Shown here: positions 1 through 7,077 of the stretch, piece by piece | Layout: the number at the start of each line of letters is the position of its first letter | Numbering within the stretch: position 1 is the stretch's first letter | From: Bacteroides sp. | Lineage (GTDB): Bacteria; Bacteroidota; Bacteroidia; Bacteroidales; Bacteroidaceae | DNA length: 12,072 nucleotides | NCBI GenBank assembly: GCA_019414665.1 | Contig: DXLO01000050.1 | Coordinates: forward strand, 1-12,072 | Reading direction: 5' to 3' | The notes under the pieces: model-generated | What the model saw: the letters and a program-made list of their open reading frames with translations, nothing else | Databases searched by the model: none | What the model was told of the DNA's origin: nothing | Translations under genes and position numbers: made by a program

Positions 1-7
1 TTTAGTG

Positions 8-3000
8 CTATCTTATGTTATCCGTCACTTCCGATTTTAAACATAGGAACTGTTTATTAGCATCTGACTTCTTGCGGTTCATCAGTTCGTACACAATAGG
101 GATGACAAAAGCATTGAGGAAAGTTGAGGTAAGCAAACCTCCCAGGATAACCTTTGCCATCGGACTCTGGATTTCGTTGCCGGGCAAACCTCCACGCAAA
201 GCAAGAGGTATCAATGCCAGAGCAGACGACAAGGCGGTCATCAGAATCGGATTCAGACGGTCGAGAGAACCTCGAAGGATACTTTCGCGCAATCCCATTC
301 CTTGTTCATCACGCAATGTATTGTAGTGGCTGATAAGCAGCATACCGTTACGGGTAGCAATACCGAATAATGATATAAATCCGATGATTGCCGGAATACT
401 GACTTCACCTGTAGTGCACAGCAAGGCAAATACACCGCCTATCAGGGCAAGTGGCAGGTTCAGCAAAATCACGCCACTCTGTGAAGCATTGCGGAACTGC
501 ATGTATAGCAACAGGAAGATGACCACAATACTCATCAGGGAAGTAAGCAATAAGGTACGACTGGCGGCCTGTTCACTTTCAAACTGTCCGCCGTATTCGA
601 TGTGATAACCTTCGGGCAACTGTATCTTTTCGTTCACCCGTGTCTGGATATCGTTTACTACACTGCGCAGGTCACGCCCGCTGGTATTTGCCGAAATGAC
701 AATCTTACGCTTTACGTTCTCACGGTTAATGGTATTTGGTCCCATAGACGATTCCACGCGCGCCACGTAGCTCAACGGTATCTTGCGTCCCTGAGCATCG
801 TCTATCATCAGGTCTTTGATACGTTCCATCGAGCCACGGTTATCTTCCGCTGCACGTACCACAAGATTGAAAGATTTTCCTTTTTCGTATACCTGAGAAA
901 CAACTTCTCCGGCCATGTTTACCGTAACAAATTCATTGAACTGTGCCAGTGAAATGCCATACTTGGCAAGCATCTCCCGGCGAGGTATAATTTTCAGTTC
1001 CGGACGCTCAATCTGCTGTTCCACATTCAAGTCAGCAATACCTTCCACATCGCTTACAGCCTCTTTTATCTGATTACCCAAAGAGAACATCTTGTTCAAG
1101 TCATCACCGAAAAGCTTGATAGCGATATTTGCCTGCGTACCACTCAGCATGGCATCAATACGGTGACTGATAGGCTGACCGATTTCGATATTTGCCCCAG
1201 TCAGCACCGACAATTTATGACGAACCTCTTCGAGTACTTCCTGATGGGAACGACCGTCCAGTTCGAACGGGGCTTCTATTTCCGAAACGTTTACACCCAG
1301 TGCATGCTCGTCGAGTTCGGCACGTCCTGTCTTGCGTGCTACGGTCTTTATTTCGGGAATGGTAAGCAACAGTTCCTCTGCCTGACGACCAATCTTATCA
1401 GACTCTTCCAGTGAGATACCGGGAAGAGAGCTTACATTGATGGTGAACGAACCTTCGTTGAACGGTGGCAAGAAACTATGTCCTAACGTAAAGAACGCTC
1501 CCAGTGCCACGATAAACAGGGCTATAGTACCACCCAGCACCGTCCGCTTATGTTCCAGTGCCCAGAGCAGTCCGCGTTCGTAATGCTTTTTCATCCATAC
1601 GGCAACAAAAGCCTCTTTGGGCAGCCCGTTTTTCTTGAAATCTCCTCCCAGCAGATAGCTGCACAGGACGGGAGTAAGTGTCAGCGCTACGACTGTCGAT
1701 GCGAATAATGATACGATGAACGCGATGCCCAGCGGAACCAGCATTCTGCCTTCCATACCACTCAAGAAGAACAGAGGTATGAAACTCACTACGATAATCA
1801 GGGTTGAGTTAAGGATAGGCATACGTACTTCACGCGAAGCATGGAATACGACATCCAATACGGGTTTACGTTCGCCGGCAGGAAGCATACGGTTTTCACG
1901 CAGGTGCTTCCATACGTTCTCCACATCGACTATGGCATCGTCTACCAGCGAACCGATGGCAATGGCCATACCTCCCAGACTCATGGTATTGATACTGAGT
2001 CCCATATAGTGAAGTACCAGAATAGCTACCACCAGCGACAAGGGAAGTGTAACCAGCGAAATGATGGTAGTACGTGTGTTGGCAAGGAAAAGGAAAAGTA
2101 CGATAACCACAAAGATAGCTCCTTCGTAAAGAGATTCCTGTACATTGCCAATAGAGCTTTCGATGAAACGTGACTGACGGAAGATATCGGTAGAAACCTT
2201 TACATCTGCCGGAAGATTCTTTTGTAAGTCTTTCAAAGCAGCTTCCAGCTTTTCCGTCAGCTCGATAGTTCCTGTATTCGGCTGTTTGGTAACAGTTATC
2301 AGTACGGCAGGTTTACCTTTTTCCGAAGCAAGTCCCAGTTTAGGCTGCTGGGCTCCTACCTGTACATCGGCAATATCTTCCAGTGTGACCGGAGCACCGT
2401 CGACTGTCTTTACAACCGAACGTGCCATCTGGCGTACATTATCCGTAGAAACGACTCCACGCACGATGTATTCGTTGCCATATTCATAAATTACTCCTCC
2501 GTTGGTATTCTGATTCATGCCACGAGTTACTGCCATGACTTCTCCCAATGTCACACCGTAGTGCTTCATACGCTCGGGATGCAGCAGTATCTGGTATTCT
2601 TTAATGTCACCTCCCAACACGGCAACCTGAGCAACTCCTCCGGTAGACAGCAAACGCGGACGGATAGTCCAGTCGGCAAGTGTACGTAAATCGAGCATAG
2701 AGGTACTGTCGGCAGTCAGTCCCACGATCAGCAACTCACCTAAAATAGATGACTGTGGACCGAGTGTAGGATTGCCCACATTATCGGGTAAATCCTCACC
2801 TACCGTTGCCAGTTTTTCAGATACAATCTGACGTGCCAGGTAAATGTCCGTATCCCAATCGAACTCTACCCATACTACAGAAAATCCCGTTGTCGACGAT
2901 GAGCGTACACGACGTACTCCCGTAGCACCATTCACTGCCGTTTCGATAGGGAACGTAACCAGCTGCTCCACTTCTTCGGCAGCCATGCCTCCCGCTTCCG

Positions 3001-3151
3001 TCATTACGACTACGGTAGGTGCATTCAAGTCGGGAAACACATCCACTTCGGTATGAAATGCCGTATAGGTTCCTCCTATCAGCAATAATATCGAAGCCAC
3101 CAGAACCAGCAAGCGGTTCTGTAATGAAAAATGTATGATTTTATTCAGCAT
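8..3151 (-). CDS. Heavy-metal efflux RND pump, inner-membrane subunit (CusA/CzcA family)
   Basis: This is the proton-driven pump of a tripartite efflux system that moves metal ions from periplasm or cytoplasm out of the cell. The 1047-residue length is normal for the heavy-metal RND family. The first transmembrane helix lies at about residues 11-30, the first block of clustered helices at about 340-500, a second large periplasmic domain at about 560-860, and the last helices at about 865-1025. The helix-4 motif AIGSLVDDAIVDVEN (398-412) carries the acidic residues D404, D405 and E411 expected for proton relay. It is nearer the AIG type of CusA than the DFG type of CzcA. The Cu(I)-binding methionines of E. 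coli CusA are only partly matched: PGM is PGI here (I579), while RIDAMLSG (664-671) keeps a methionine, M668, shifted by one. Copper specificity is therefore unproven. The start ATG lies 47 bp after the adaptor gene, so the two are probably cotranscribed. The TAG stop is 7 bases from the window edge. Confidence 0.95.
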   Translation of the reverse strand: MLNKIIHFSLQNRLLVLVASILLLIGGTYTAFHTEVDVFPDLNAPTVVVMTEAGGMAAEEVEQLVTFPIETAVNGATGVRRVRSSSTTGFSVVWVEFDWDTDIYLARQIVSEKLATVGEDLPDNVGNPTLGPQSSILGELLIVGLTADSTSMLDLRTLADWTIRPRLLSTGGVAQVAVLGGDIKEYQILLHPERMKHYGVTLGEVMAVTRGMNQNTNGGVIYEYGNEYIVRGVVSTDNVRQMARSVVKTVDGAPVTLEDIADVQVGAQQPKLGLASEKGKPAVLITVTKQPNTGTIELTEKLEAALKDLQKNLPADVKVSTDIFRQSRFIESSIGNVQESLYEGAIFVVIVLFLFLANTRTTIISLVTLPLSLVVAILVLHYMGLSINTMSLGGMAIAIGSLVDDAIVDVENVWKHLRENRMLPAGERKPVLDVVFHASREVRMPILNSTLIIVVSFIPLFFLSGMEGRMLVPLGIAFIVSLFASTVVALTLTPVLCSYLLGGDFKKNGLPKEAFVAVWMKKHYERGLLWALEHKRTVLGGTIALFIVALGAFFTLGHSFLPPFNEGSFTINVSSLPGISLEESDKIGRQAEELLLTIPEIKTVARKTGRAELDEHALGVNVSEIEAPFELDGRSHQEVLEEVRHKLSVLTGANIEIGQPISHRIDAMLSGTQANIAIKLFGDDLNKMFSLGNQIKEAVSDVEGIADLNVEQQIERPELKIIPRREMLAKYGISLAQFNEFVTVNMAGEVVSQVYEKGKSFNLVVRAAEDNRGSMERIKDLMIDDAQGRKIPLSYVARVESSMGPNTINRENVKRKIVISANTSGRDLRSVVNDIQTRVNEKIQLPEGYHIEYGGQFESEQAASRTLLLTSLMSIVVIFLLLYMQFRNASQSGVILLNLPLALIGGVFALLCTTGEVSIPAIIGFISLFGIATRNGMLLISHYNTLRDEQGMGLRESILRGSLDRLNPILMTALSSALALIPLALRGGLPGNEIQSPMAKVILGGLLTSTFLNAFVIPIVYELMNRKKSDANKQFLCLKSEVTDNIR

Positions 3152-3169
3152 AATATTCTATAATGATAT

Positions 3170-3191
3170 ACGTGTCTGTAACAAAACACGT
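3170..3191. repeat. Inverted repeat between adaptor and pump genes
   Basis: ACGTGT (3170-3175) and ACACGT (3186-3191) form a perfect 6-bp stem with a 10-nt loop in the 47-bp gap. It starts 7 nt after the adaptor stop codon on the minus strand. No T run follows on that strand, so it is unlikely to be a full terminator. An RNA hairpin that tunes the ratio of adaptor to pump is possible but unproven. Confidence 0.45.
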
Positions 3192-3198
3192 CCGACGA

Positions 3199-4338
3199 TT
3201 AATGATTGTGTGTATGTCCCGGAATGGTATTGCCGGCAGCAGCCAGTTTCACATGCATGGCTCCGACAGTCACCACTTTTTCTCCGCCTTTCAGTCCTGA
3301 AAGAACTTCCACACGGCAGCCATCGTTCATGCCAAGCTTTACTTCCTGTTTCTTGTAACATTCCGCATCTACCTGCAAGTATACGAAATTCAGTCCCTGC
3401 TCTTCGGTAATTGCCGAAACAGGCAGACCGATAACTCCCTGACGCTCTTCCGACAACAGATATACCTCTACGAAAGAACCAGGTATCACGTCGCCACGGT
3501 TATCAAATTCAAAAGTTACCGGGATGTAATAGGATGCATCGCCCGATGATTTGCCATACGACAGCAGACGTCCTTTCAAATCATCCAGCCGATATACTTT
3601 GTCATCGTAAGTAGTTGTGAAATTAGCCGAAACAATCGATTTCAGTCCAGCATAATAACGTTCGGACACTTCAGCTTTCAACTGTAAACGGCGAGTCTGG
3701 GTAACGGTAAGCAAAGGCTGTCCCACGGTTACATAGTCGCCTTCCTTTACCAGACACGACTTGACATAGCCTCCTATCGGCGACTTGACAGCCACTCCTT
3801 TTCCGTCCTTGCTGGGAGAAAGTGCCTCGTAAGCTATGCGGGCATTTTCATAATTTTCTTTCAGCTGATTAAAATCTTTCTGCGAAACGATTTGCTTGTC
3901 CACCAGCTTGGCCGCACGTTCGTATTCACTCTTTGCTGTTTCGTAAGCAATACGGGCACGCTTTACCGGATCCCCCTCCTGAATATGCTGTGAAGAAACT
4001 GTAAGCAGTGCCATACCGGCAGATACTTGTGTACCTTCAATCAATGAACGGGTAAAGTTCACAACACCCGAAACAGCAGCAACGACAGTGGCTTCATCGC
4101 CTTGAGCAGCCAATACCTGTCCGCTGGTAGGAATCACACTACGAAAAGCAGCTGGTTGTACTTCCTCTACTTGTACACCGGCGGCCTGAGCTTTTTCAGG
4201 AGTTAAAACTATTTCGTCTGCGTGGGCAGCATGCGCCTCTTTTGCTTCCCCCTCAGCTTCGTGGTCATGTCCTTCATGACCTCCACAAGAGCCCAGCATA
4301 CACGCTGCCAGAGCTCCCATAAAAATATAATGCTTCAT
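3199..4338 (-). CDS. Efflux RND periplasmic adaptor lipoprotein (CusB/CzcB-like, HlyD family)
   Basis: This is the membrane-fusion subunit that joins the RND pump to an outer-membrane channel. The protein has 379 residues. The N-terminus has a short hydrophobic signal ending in the lipobox LGSC, which predicts lipidation at C18. A His/acid-rich segment follows (GGHEGHDHEAEGE, 19-31, then more His to about 39). The C-terminus is also His-rich (GHTHNH, 374-379). Both stretches could bind soft or borderline divalent metals. The central part shows the biotin-lipoyl halves (about 83-115 and 184-212) around a helical hairpin (about 124-172), then beta-barrel and membrane-proximal domains. The ATG at 4338 is chosen because the signal peptide and lipobox follow directly. 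A promoter-like -7 box lies about 50 bp upstream, so this gene may head its own transcript with the pump gene, besides any read-through from upstream. Confidence 0.93.
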   Translation of the reverse strand: MKHYIFMGALAACMLGSCGGHEGHDHEAEGEAKEAHAAHADEIVLTPEKAQAAGVQVEEVQPAAFRSVIPTSGQVLAAQGDEATVVAAVSGVVNFTRSLIEGTQVSAGMALLTVSSQHIQEGDPVKRARIAYETAKSEYERAAKLVDKQIVSQKDFNQLKENYENARIAYEALSPSKDGKGVAVKSPIGGYVKSCLVKEGDYVTVGQPLLTVTQTRRLQLKAEVSERYYAGLKSIVSANFTTTYDDKVYRLDDLKGRLLSYGKSSGDASYYIPVTFEFDNRGDVIPGSFVEVYLLSEERQGVIGLPVSAITEEQGLNFVYLQVDAECYKKQEVKLGMNDGCRVEVLSGLKGGEKVVTVGAMHVKLAAAGNTIPGHTHNH

Positions 4339-4386
4339 AATGATGTAATTAATGTATTAAAGACAAAAACTTATTTCTCCGCACCG

Positions 4387-4394
4387 CAAAGGTA
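4387..4394 (-). promoter_or_regulatory. Bacteroidetes -7 promoter box for the efflux pair
   Basis: On the minus strand this reads TACCTTTG, a match to the Bacteroidetes -7 consensus TAnnTTTG. Transcription would begin near 4380, giving a leader of about 40 nt before the adaptor ATG. A clear -33 TTTG is not visible; the nearest TTG (4409-4411) is only 14 nt away, which is short. A weak -33 box would fit an activated or metal-controlled promoter, which is inference. Confidence 0.5.
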
Positions 4395-4395
4395 C

Positions 4396-4422
4396 GGACA
4401 TTGTCCTGCAACCGGATTGCAG
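4396..4422. repeat. Two adjacent inverted repeats upstream of the efflux promoter (candidate operator)
   Basis: The first is GGACA-t-TGTCC (4396-4406), an 11-bp palindrome with one central base, lying one base upstream of the -7 box. The second is CTGCAA-ccgga-TTGCAG (4406-4422), sharing one base with the first. The palindrome falls in the promoter spacer, where repressors or MerR-type activators often bind. The second repeat is followed on the plus strand by six T (4423-4428), so it also looks like a short terminator for plus-strand RNA. Confidence 0.45.
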
Positions 4423-4426
4423 TTTT

Positions 4427-4858
4427 TTATACAAGAATTACAGAAGCGGGAGGTGCACGTAACCCAGCTGTCTGAATAAACTGGTACGCATGCAGACTTT
4501 CTACAAAGAGCGCCCAGTCGGCATCAGCATCGTCAGTCGGTAAGGCCAGTACGCCCAATACGTTAACCAACGGATAAAGTATGGAATAAAAAGAATAATC
4601 GGGAGTTATGTCAGACAGATGCTGGTCAGGTGTACTGCATTGAAAATTGGTAACACACACACTGGTACACGAATGGCGGTCGGCATCGTCGCTATGATGC
4701 ATATATCTGCTGCATGTTGCAGTAGCCTCATGTGCCACCAGATCGGTCGACAAACAGAATATTTCCGAATGATGATGATGTGGGAAAACCTGAGCAACCA
4801 GCATCAGCATGCAGATTGCCAACAAAAAATATGATTTGAATTCCCTTTTCATCATCAT
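4427..4858 (-). CDS. Small exported His/Cys-rich protein of the metal block (DUF6769-like)
   Basis: This 143-residue protein has a basic start and one hydrophobic segment (about 9-25), which is a signal peptide or anchor. It is followed at once by HHHH (27-30). Further potential metal ligands are C35, H43, C49, H54-H55, H62, C64, C68, C74 and H80, including an HxCxxxC pattern at 62-68. The C-terminus has the short motif LRAPP (133-137), resembling the RGPP/RAPP tail of small His-rich proteins found with metal-efflux operons. It lies 19 bp after the CNNM-type gene and 88 bp before the adaptor gene on the same strand. I infer a periplasmic or membrane-attached metal-binding role. The family name DUF6769 is from memory and not certain. 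The ATG at 4858 begins three Met codons in a row; any of them could be the start. Confidence 0.8.
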   Translation of the reverse strand: MMMKREFKSYFLLAICMLMLVAQVFPHHHHSEIFCLSTDLVAHEATATCSRYMHHSDDADRHSCTSVCVTNFQCSTPDQHLSDITPDYSFYSILYPLVNVLGVLALPTDDADADWALFVESLHAYQFIQTAGLRAPPASVILV

Positions 4859-4877
4859 TCTGTATCACTTAATAATA

Positions 4878-6176
4878 TCAAGCTTCTTCATCACCGTTAT
4901 CTTCGGCTATCGGTGTGGTGACGAGTACCTTATCGATACGCGCTCCGTCCATATCGACAACCTCGAAAGTAAATCCGTTCCACTGGAGTGTTTCACCACT
5001 GGTAGGAATGTGCTGCAATTCCTTCAGCAGCAAGCCTCCCAACGTATGATACTCTGAAGCTTCGAATAAGTCACTGCGGTTAAAATAACACAAGAAGTCA
5101 TATAATGAACACTGTCCGTCTACCAGCCAGCCTTCCTTATTTACTCGTTTGATGATATCCGGTTCTTCCTCCGGATCGTCTACATTACCCACTAATCCTT
5201 CCAGAATATCACGCAGCGTAATAATACCGGTACAGATACCAAATTCATCACAAACCAGTGCACGACTGATTTTCTGCATCTTCATCTGCTCAAGCACTTT
5301 ATAAACGTTCATGCTCTCATGAAAATACGTAGCCTCATGAATCAAAGACGCCAGCTTAAAATCGGGATTAGACAGATGTACAACCAGATCTTTCAAGTTT
5401 ACAATTCCTTTCACATGATCCAGGTCACCGTCGGCTATCGGATAAAACTCAAACAAGTTTTCATTTACTACCGCTCTGACTTCGTCGGCAGTCATATCCA
5501 TGTCCAGCCAGACAATATCACTCTTGTGTGTCATGATCGAGCTGACTTTCAAATCTCCCAACAAGAATACACGCTGCATGATATCTTTCTCTACAGGCTG
5601 TACCTCTCCTTCTTCGGTTCCCTCCTCGATGATAGATTTGATTTCCTCTTCGGTCACCTTATTGTCGGTTTCCTTGATCCCCAGTAAATTGAAAATAATC
5701 TCAGTACTCTTGGAAAGCAGCCAAACGAAAGGAAGTGCGATAGAAGCAAGTACCCGCATGGGACGTGCAACCACTTTGGCAGCCTTTTCGGCAACACTCA
5801 ATCCGATACGCTTCGGTACGAGTTCTCCGAAAATAATCGTAAGGTAAGTTACAACGACTACAATGATACCCTGAGCCAATGCCGAAGCATAGGTAACAGA
5901 TACTCCCCACGAAATCATGGTTTCGGTCAGGTCGGCAGCAATGCGGTTTCCCGAATAGATACCGGTTAAAATACCAATCAGGGTAATTCCAATTTGTACT
6001 GTTGAAAGGAAGCGGTCGGGGTCGTTAGCCAGCTTTAAAGCTACTTTAGCAGACTTGCTGCCTTTTTTTGCATCTGAAGAAAGCCGAGATTTACGGGCTG
6101 ATATTAATGCCACCTCGGACATAGCGAAAATACCGTTAAGTACTATCAATCCGATAATTATGATTATCTCATCCAT
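4878..6176 (-). CDS. CNNM/CorC-type transporter-like membrane protein (hemolysin family, DUF21-CBS-CorC_HlyC)
   Basis: This belongs to the family loosely called hemolysin-like, now linked to Mg2+/divalent-cation export and homeostasis (CNNM, CorB/CorC, YtfL). With the chosen start it has 432 residues. A DUF21 membrane domain spans about 2-190, with helices near 3-22, 59-78, 97-118 and 140-158 and the conserved stretch FGELVPKRIG (116-125). A CBS pair, expected to bind adenosine nucleotides, spans about 208-335 (SSIMTHKSDIVWL, RDILEGLVG). A CorC_HlyC domain fills about 345-425, and the tail is acidic. An upstream in-frame TTG at 6215 would add 13 residues, but a -7 promoter box lies at 6202-6209, downstream of that TTG. 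The ATG at 6176 is therefore preferred. It is first in the minus-strand block; its link with the efflux genes suggests shared metal stress, which is inference. Confidence 0.92.
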   Translation of the reverse strand: MDEIIIIIGLIVLNGIFAMSEVALISARKSRLSSDAKKGSKSAKVALKLANDPDRFLSTVQIGITLIGILTGIYSGNRIAADLTETMISWGVSVTYASALAQGIIVVVVTYLTIIFGELVPKRIGLSVAEKAAKVVARPMRVLASIALPFVWLLSKSTEIIFNLLGIKETDNKVTEEEIKSIIEEGTEEGEVQPVEKDIMQRVFLLGDLKVSSIMTHKSDIVWLDMDMTADEVRAVVNENLFEFYPIADGDLDHVKGIVNLKDLVVHLSNPDFKLASLIHEATYFHESMNVYKVLEQMKMQKISRALVCDEFGICTGIITLRDILEGLVGNVDDPEEEPDIIKRVNKEGWLVDGQCSLYDFLCYFNRSDLFEASEYHTLGGLLLKELQHIPTSGETLQWNGFTFEVVDMDGARIDKVLVTTPIAEDNGDEEA

Positions 6177-6201
6177 ATAATAAACAAGTGTGTTTGCCTC
6201 A

Positions 6202-6209
6202 CAAATATA
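6202..6209 (-). promoter_or_regulatory. Bacteroidetes -7 promoter box for the CNNM-type gene
   Basis: The minus strand reads TATATTTG, a full match to TAnnTTTG. The predicted RNA start is near 6195, about 20 nt before the ATG at 6176. A T-rich stretch (TTTT, 6230-6233) sits 20 nt upstream, at the distance of the -33 box. The site lies inside the longer in-frame reading frame from 6215 and so decides the start codon. Confidence 0.6.
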
Positions 6210-6224
6210 GCGCAATGTTCCATG

Positions 6225-6239
6225 ACTATAAAAGATAGT
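6225..6239. repeat. Short inverted repeat ACTAT/ATAGT in the divergent region
   Basis: ACTAT (6225-6229), aaaag, ATAGT (6235-6239): a 5-bp stem with a 5-nt loop over the -33 region of the CNNM-type promoter. It is short enough to arise by chance in AT-rich DNA. Confidence 0.25.
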
Positions 6240-6311
6240 TCCTACAATTAAACAGTTTTAACAAAAAAAACTGAATCACTCACCCGAATGCATACATTTT
6301 GTACGCAAACG

Positions 6312-6331
6312 GAATTTATGATAGTAAATTC
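6312..6331. repeat. Perfect inverted repeat GAATTTA/TAAATTC, candidate regulator site
   Basis: GAATTTA (6312-6318) and TAAATTC (6325-6331) are a perfect 7-bp inverted repeat with a 6-base spacer, so the half-site centres are 13 bp apart. It lies in the middle of the 262-bp divergent region, about 100 bp upstream of both promoters. A dimeric regulator site or a small RNA hairpin are both possible; no T run follows. Confidence 0.4.
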
Positions 6332-6411
6332 TGCCAGTATTTTTTGCCAATTCCCTAAAGTTTGATGTCTGTTTTTCTGTTCATGCCTAATTTCCTAAAC
6401 GTAAAAATGCC

Positions 6412-6419
6412 TATCTTTG
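6412..6419 (+). promoter_or_regulatory. Bacteroidetes -7 promoter box for the 191-residue protein
   Basis: TATCTTTG matches TAnnTTTG exactly. RNA would start near 6426, leaving a short leader before the ATG at 6439. No convincing TTTG is seen at the -33 distance. Confidence 0.6.
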
Positions 6420-6438
6420 GCAAAAAATAAGAAAACAG

Positions 6439-7014
6439 ATGAATACAGAATATTTAAACAACTTTGAAGAGAAACTACAGCAAGAGTTACTGCACTTGTG
6501 TACCAATTACGGCATGCTCGACAGCACGCTACTTGCTGCCGATGACATAGACAACCGCTGGCACGACCTGGCTCCCGAATATGTAGCCGATGCAGTAGGA
6601 CAAATTCGTGATTATCCTGTCGTATCAGTAGCTTGGGCTGCTTATCTTGGCCTGGGAGTCGCTTTTGGATGGGATGAAGACTGGGAATATTACGCACAGG
6701 TCAGCTATCAGTCGTATTACGGTGAGCAAGGTTTCGATGATATGGACGAACACATCGTACGCGATCTGCTGCAGCTACCGCTCGACAGCAAAGAAGCGGG
6801 TCAGCTGGAAGACATTATCCGCCGCTGCGGACAAGCTACAGTAAGCATGATACGCCATGAACAGATAGAACCTCAGAGTCCGATGGCTTTTCATGTTTTC
6901 GCACGTGCCTGCTGCACAATGTTCCGTATCGGTGCAGCCATCGAGCTGAAACGTCTGGGATACAAGTTCGAGAAAATAGAATTGGGACGGAATTTGAATG
7001 AGTTGCCCTCATAA
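6439..7014 (+). CDS. Conserved-looking hypothetical cytoplasmic protein, 191 residues
   Basis: I do not recognise this family. The protein has no signal peptide and no convincing membrane helix; the apolar stretch 61-77 (VVSVAWAAYLGLGVAFG) is short and flanked by acidic residues. It looks largely helical, with an amphipathic N-terminus (1-25), an aromatic/acidic centre (GWDEDWEYYAQVSYQSYYG, 77-95), and a C-terminal region with adjacent cysteines (C158, C159) and a basic helix (170-184). The ATG at 6439 fits the promoter box just upstream. It has its own promoter, and the aroA promoter lies just past its stop codon, so it is probably a single-gene unit with some read-through. Codon use resembles the neighbours, with no sign of recent transfer. 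Confidence 0.8.
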   Translation: MNTEYLNNFEEKLQQELLHLCTNYGMLDSTLLAADDIDNRWHDLAPEYVADAVGQIRDYPVVSVAWAAYLGLGVAFGWDEDWEYYAQVSYQSYYGEQGFDDMDEHIVRDLLQLPLDSKEAGQLEDIIRRCGQATVSMIRHEQIEPQSPMAFHVFARACCTMFRIGAAIELKRLGYKFEKIELGRNLNELPS

Positions 7015-7030
7015 ATTCTTCGTTTTTTTC

Positions 7031-7038
7031 TATCTTTG
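7031..7038 (+). promoter_or_regulatory. Bacteroidetes -7 promoter box for aroA
   Basis: TATCTTTG lies 16 bp after the stop of the preceding gene. The predicted RNA start is near 7045, which excludes the upstream in-frame ATG at 7036 and supports the aroA start at 7078. A TTG at 7003-7005 is 25 nt upstream, a little far for a -33 box. Confidence 0.6.
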
Positions 7039-7077
7039 CCACACAACAAATTTGCAAACAACAAGAAAAGATATAGC

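Noticed and set aside
6177..6215. TTG-initiated extension of the CNNM-type protein by 13 residues
   Set aside because: It overlaps the -7 promoter box, uses a rare start codon, and the membrane domain begins naturally at the ATG at 6176.
6241..6256. TTAAA/TTTAA-type repeat in the divergent region
   Set aside because: Short, imperfect and AT-only; expected by chance in this base composition.
7036..7077. Upstream in-frame extension of AroA by 14 residues
   Set aside because: It begins within the -7 promoter box, before the predicted RNA start, and has a non-conserved Asn/Lys-rich sequence.
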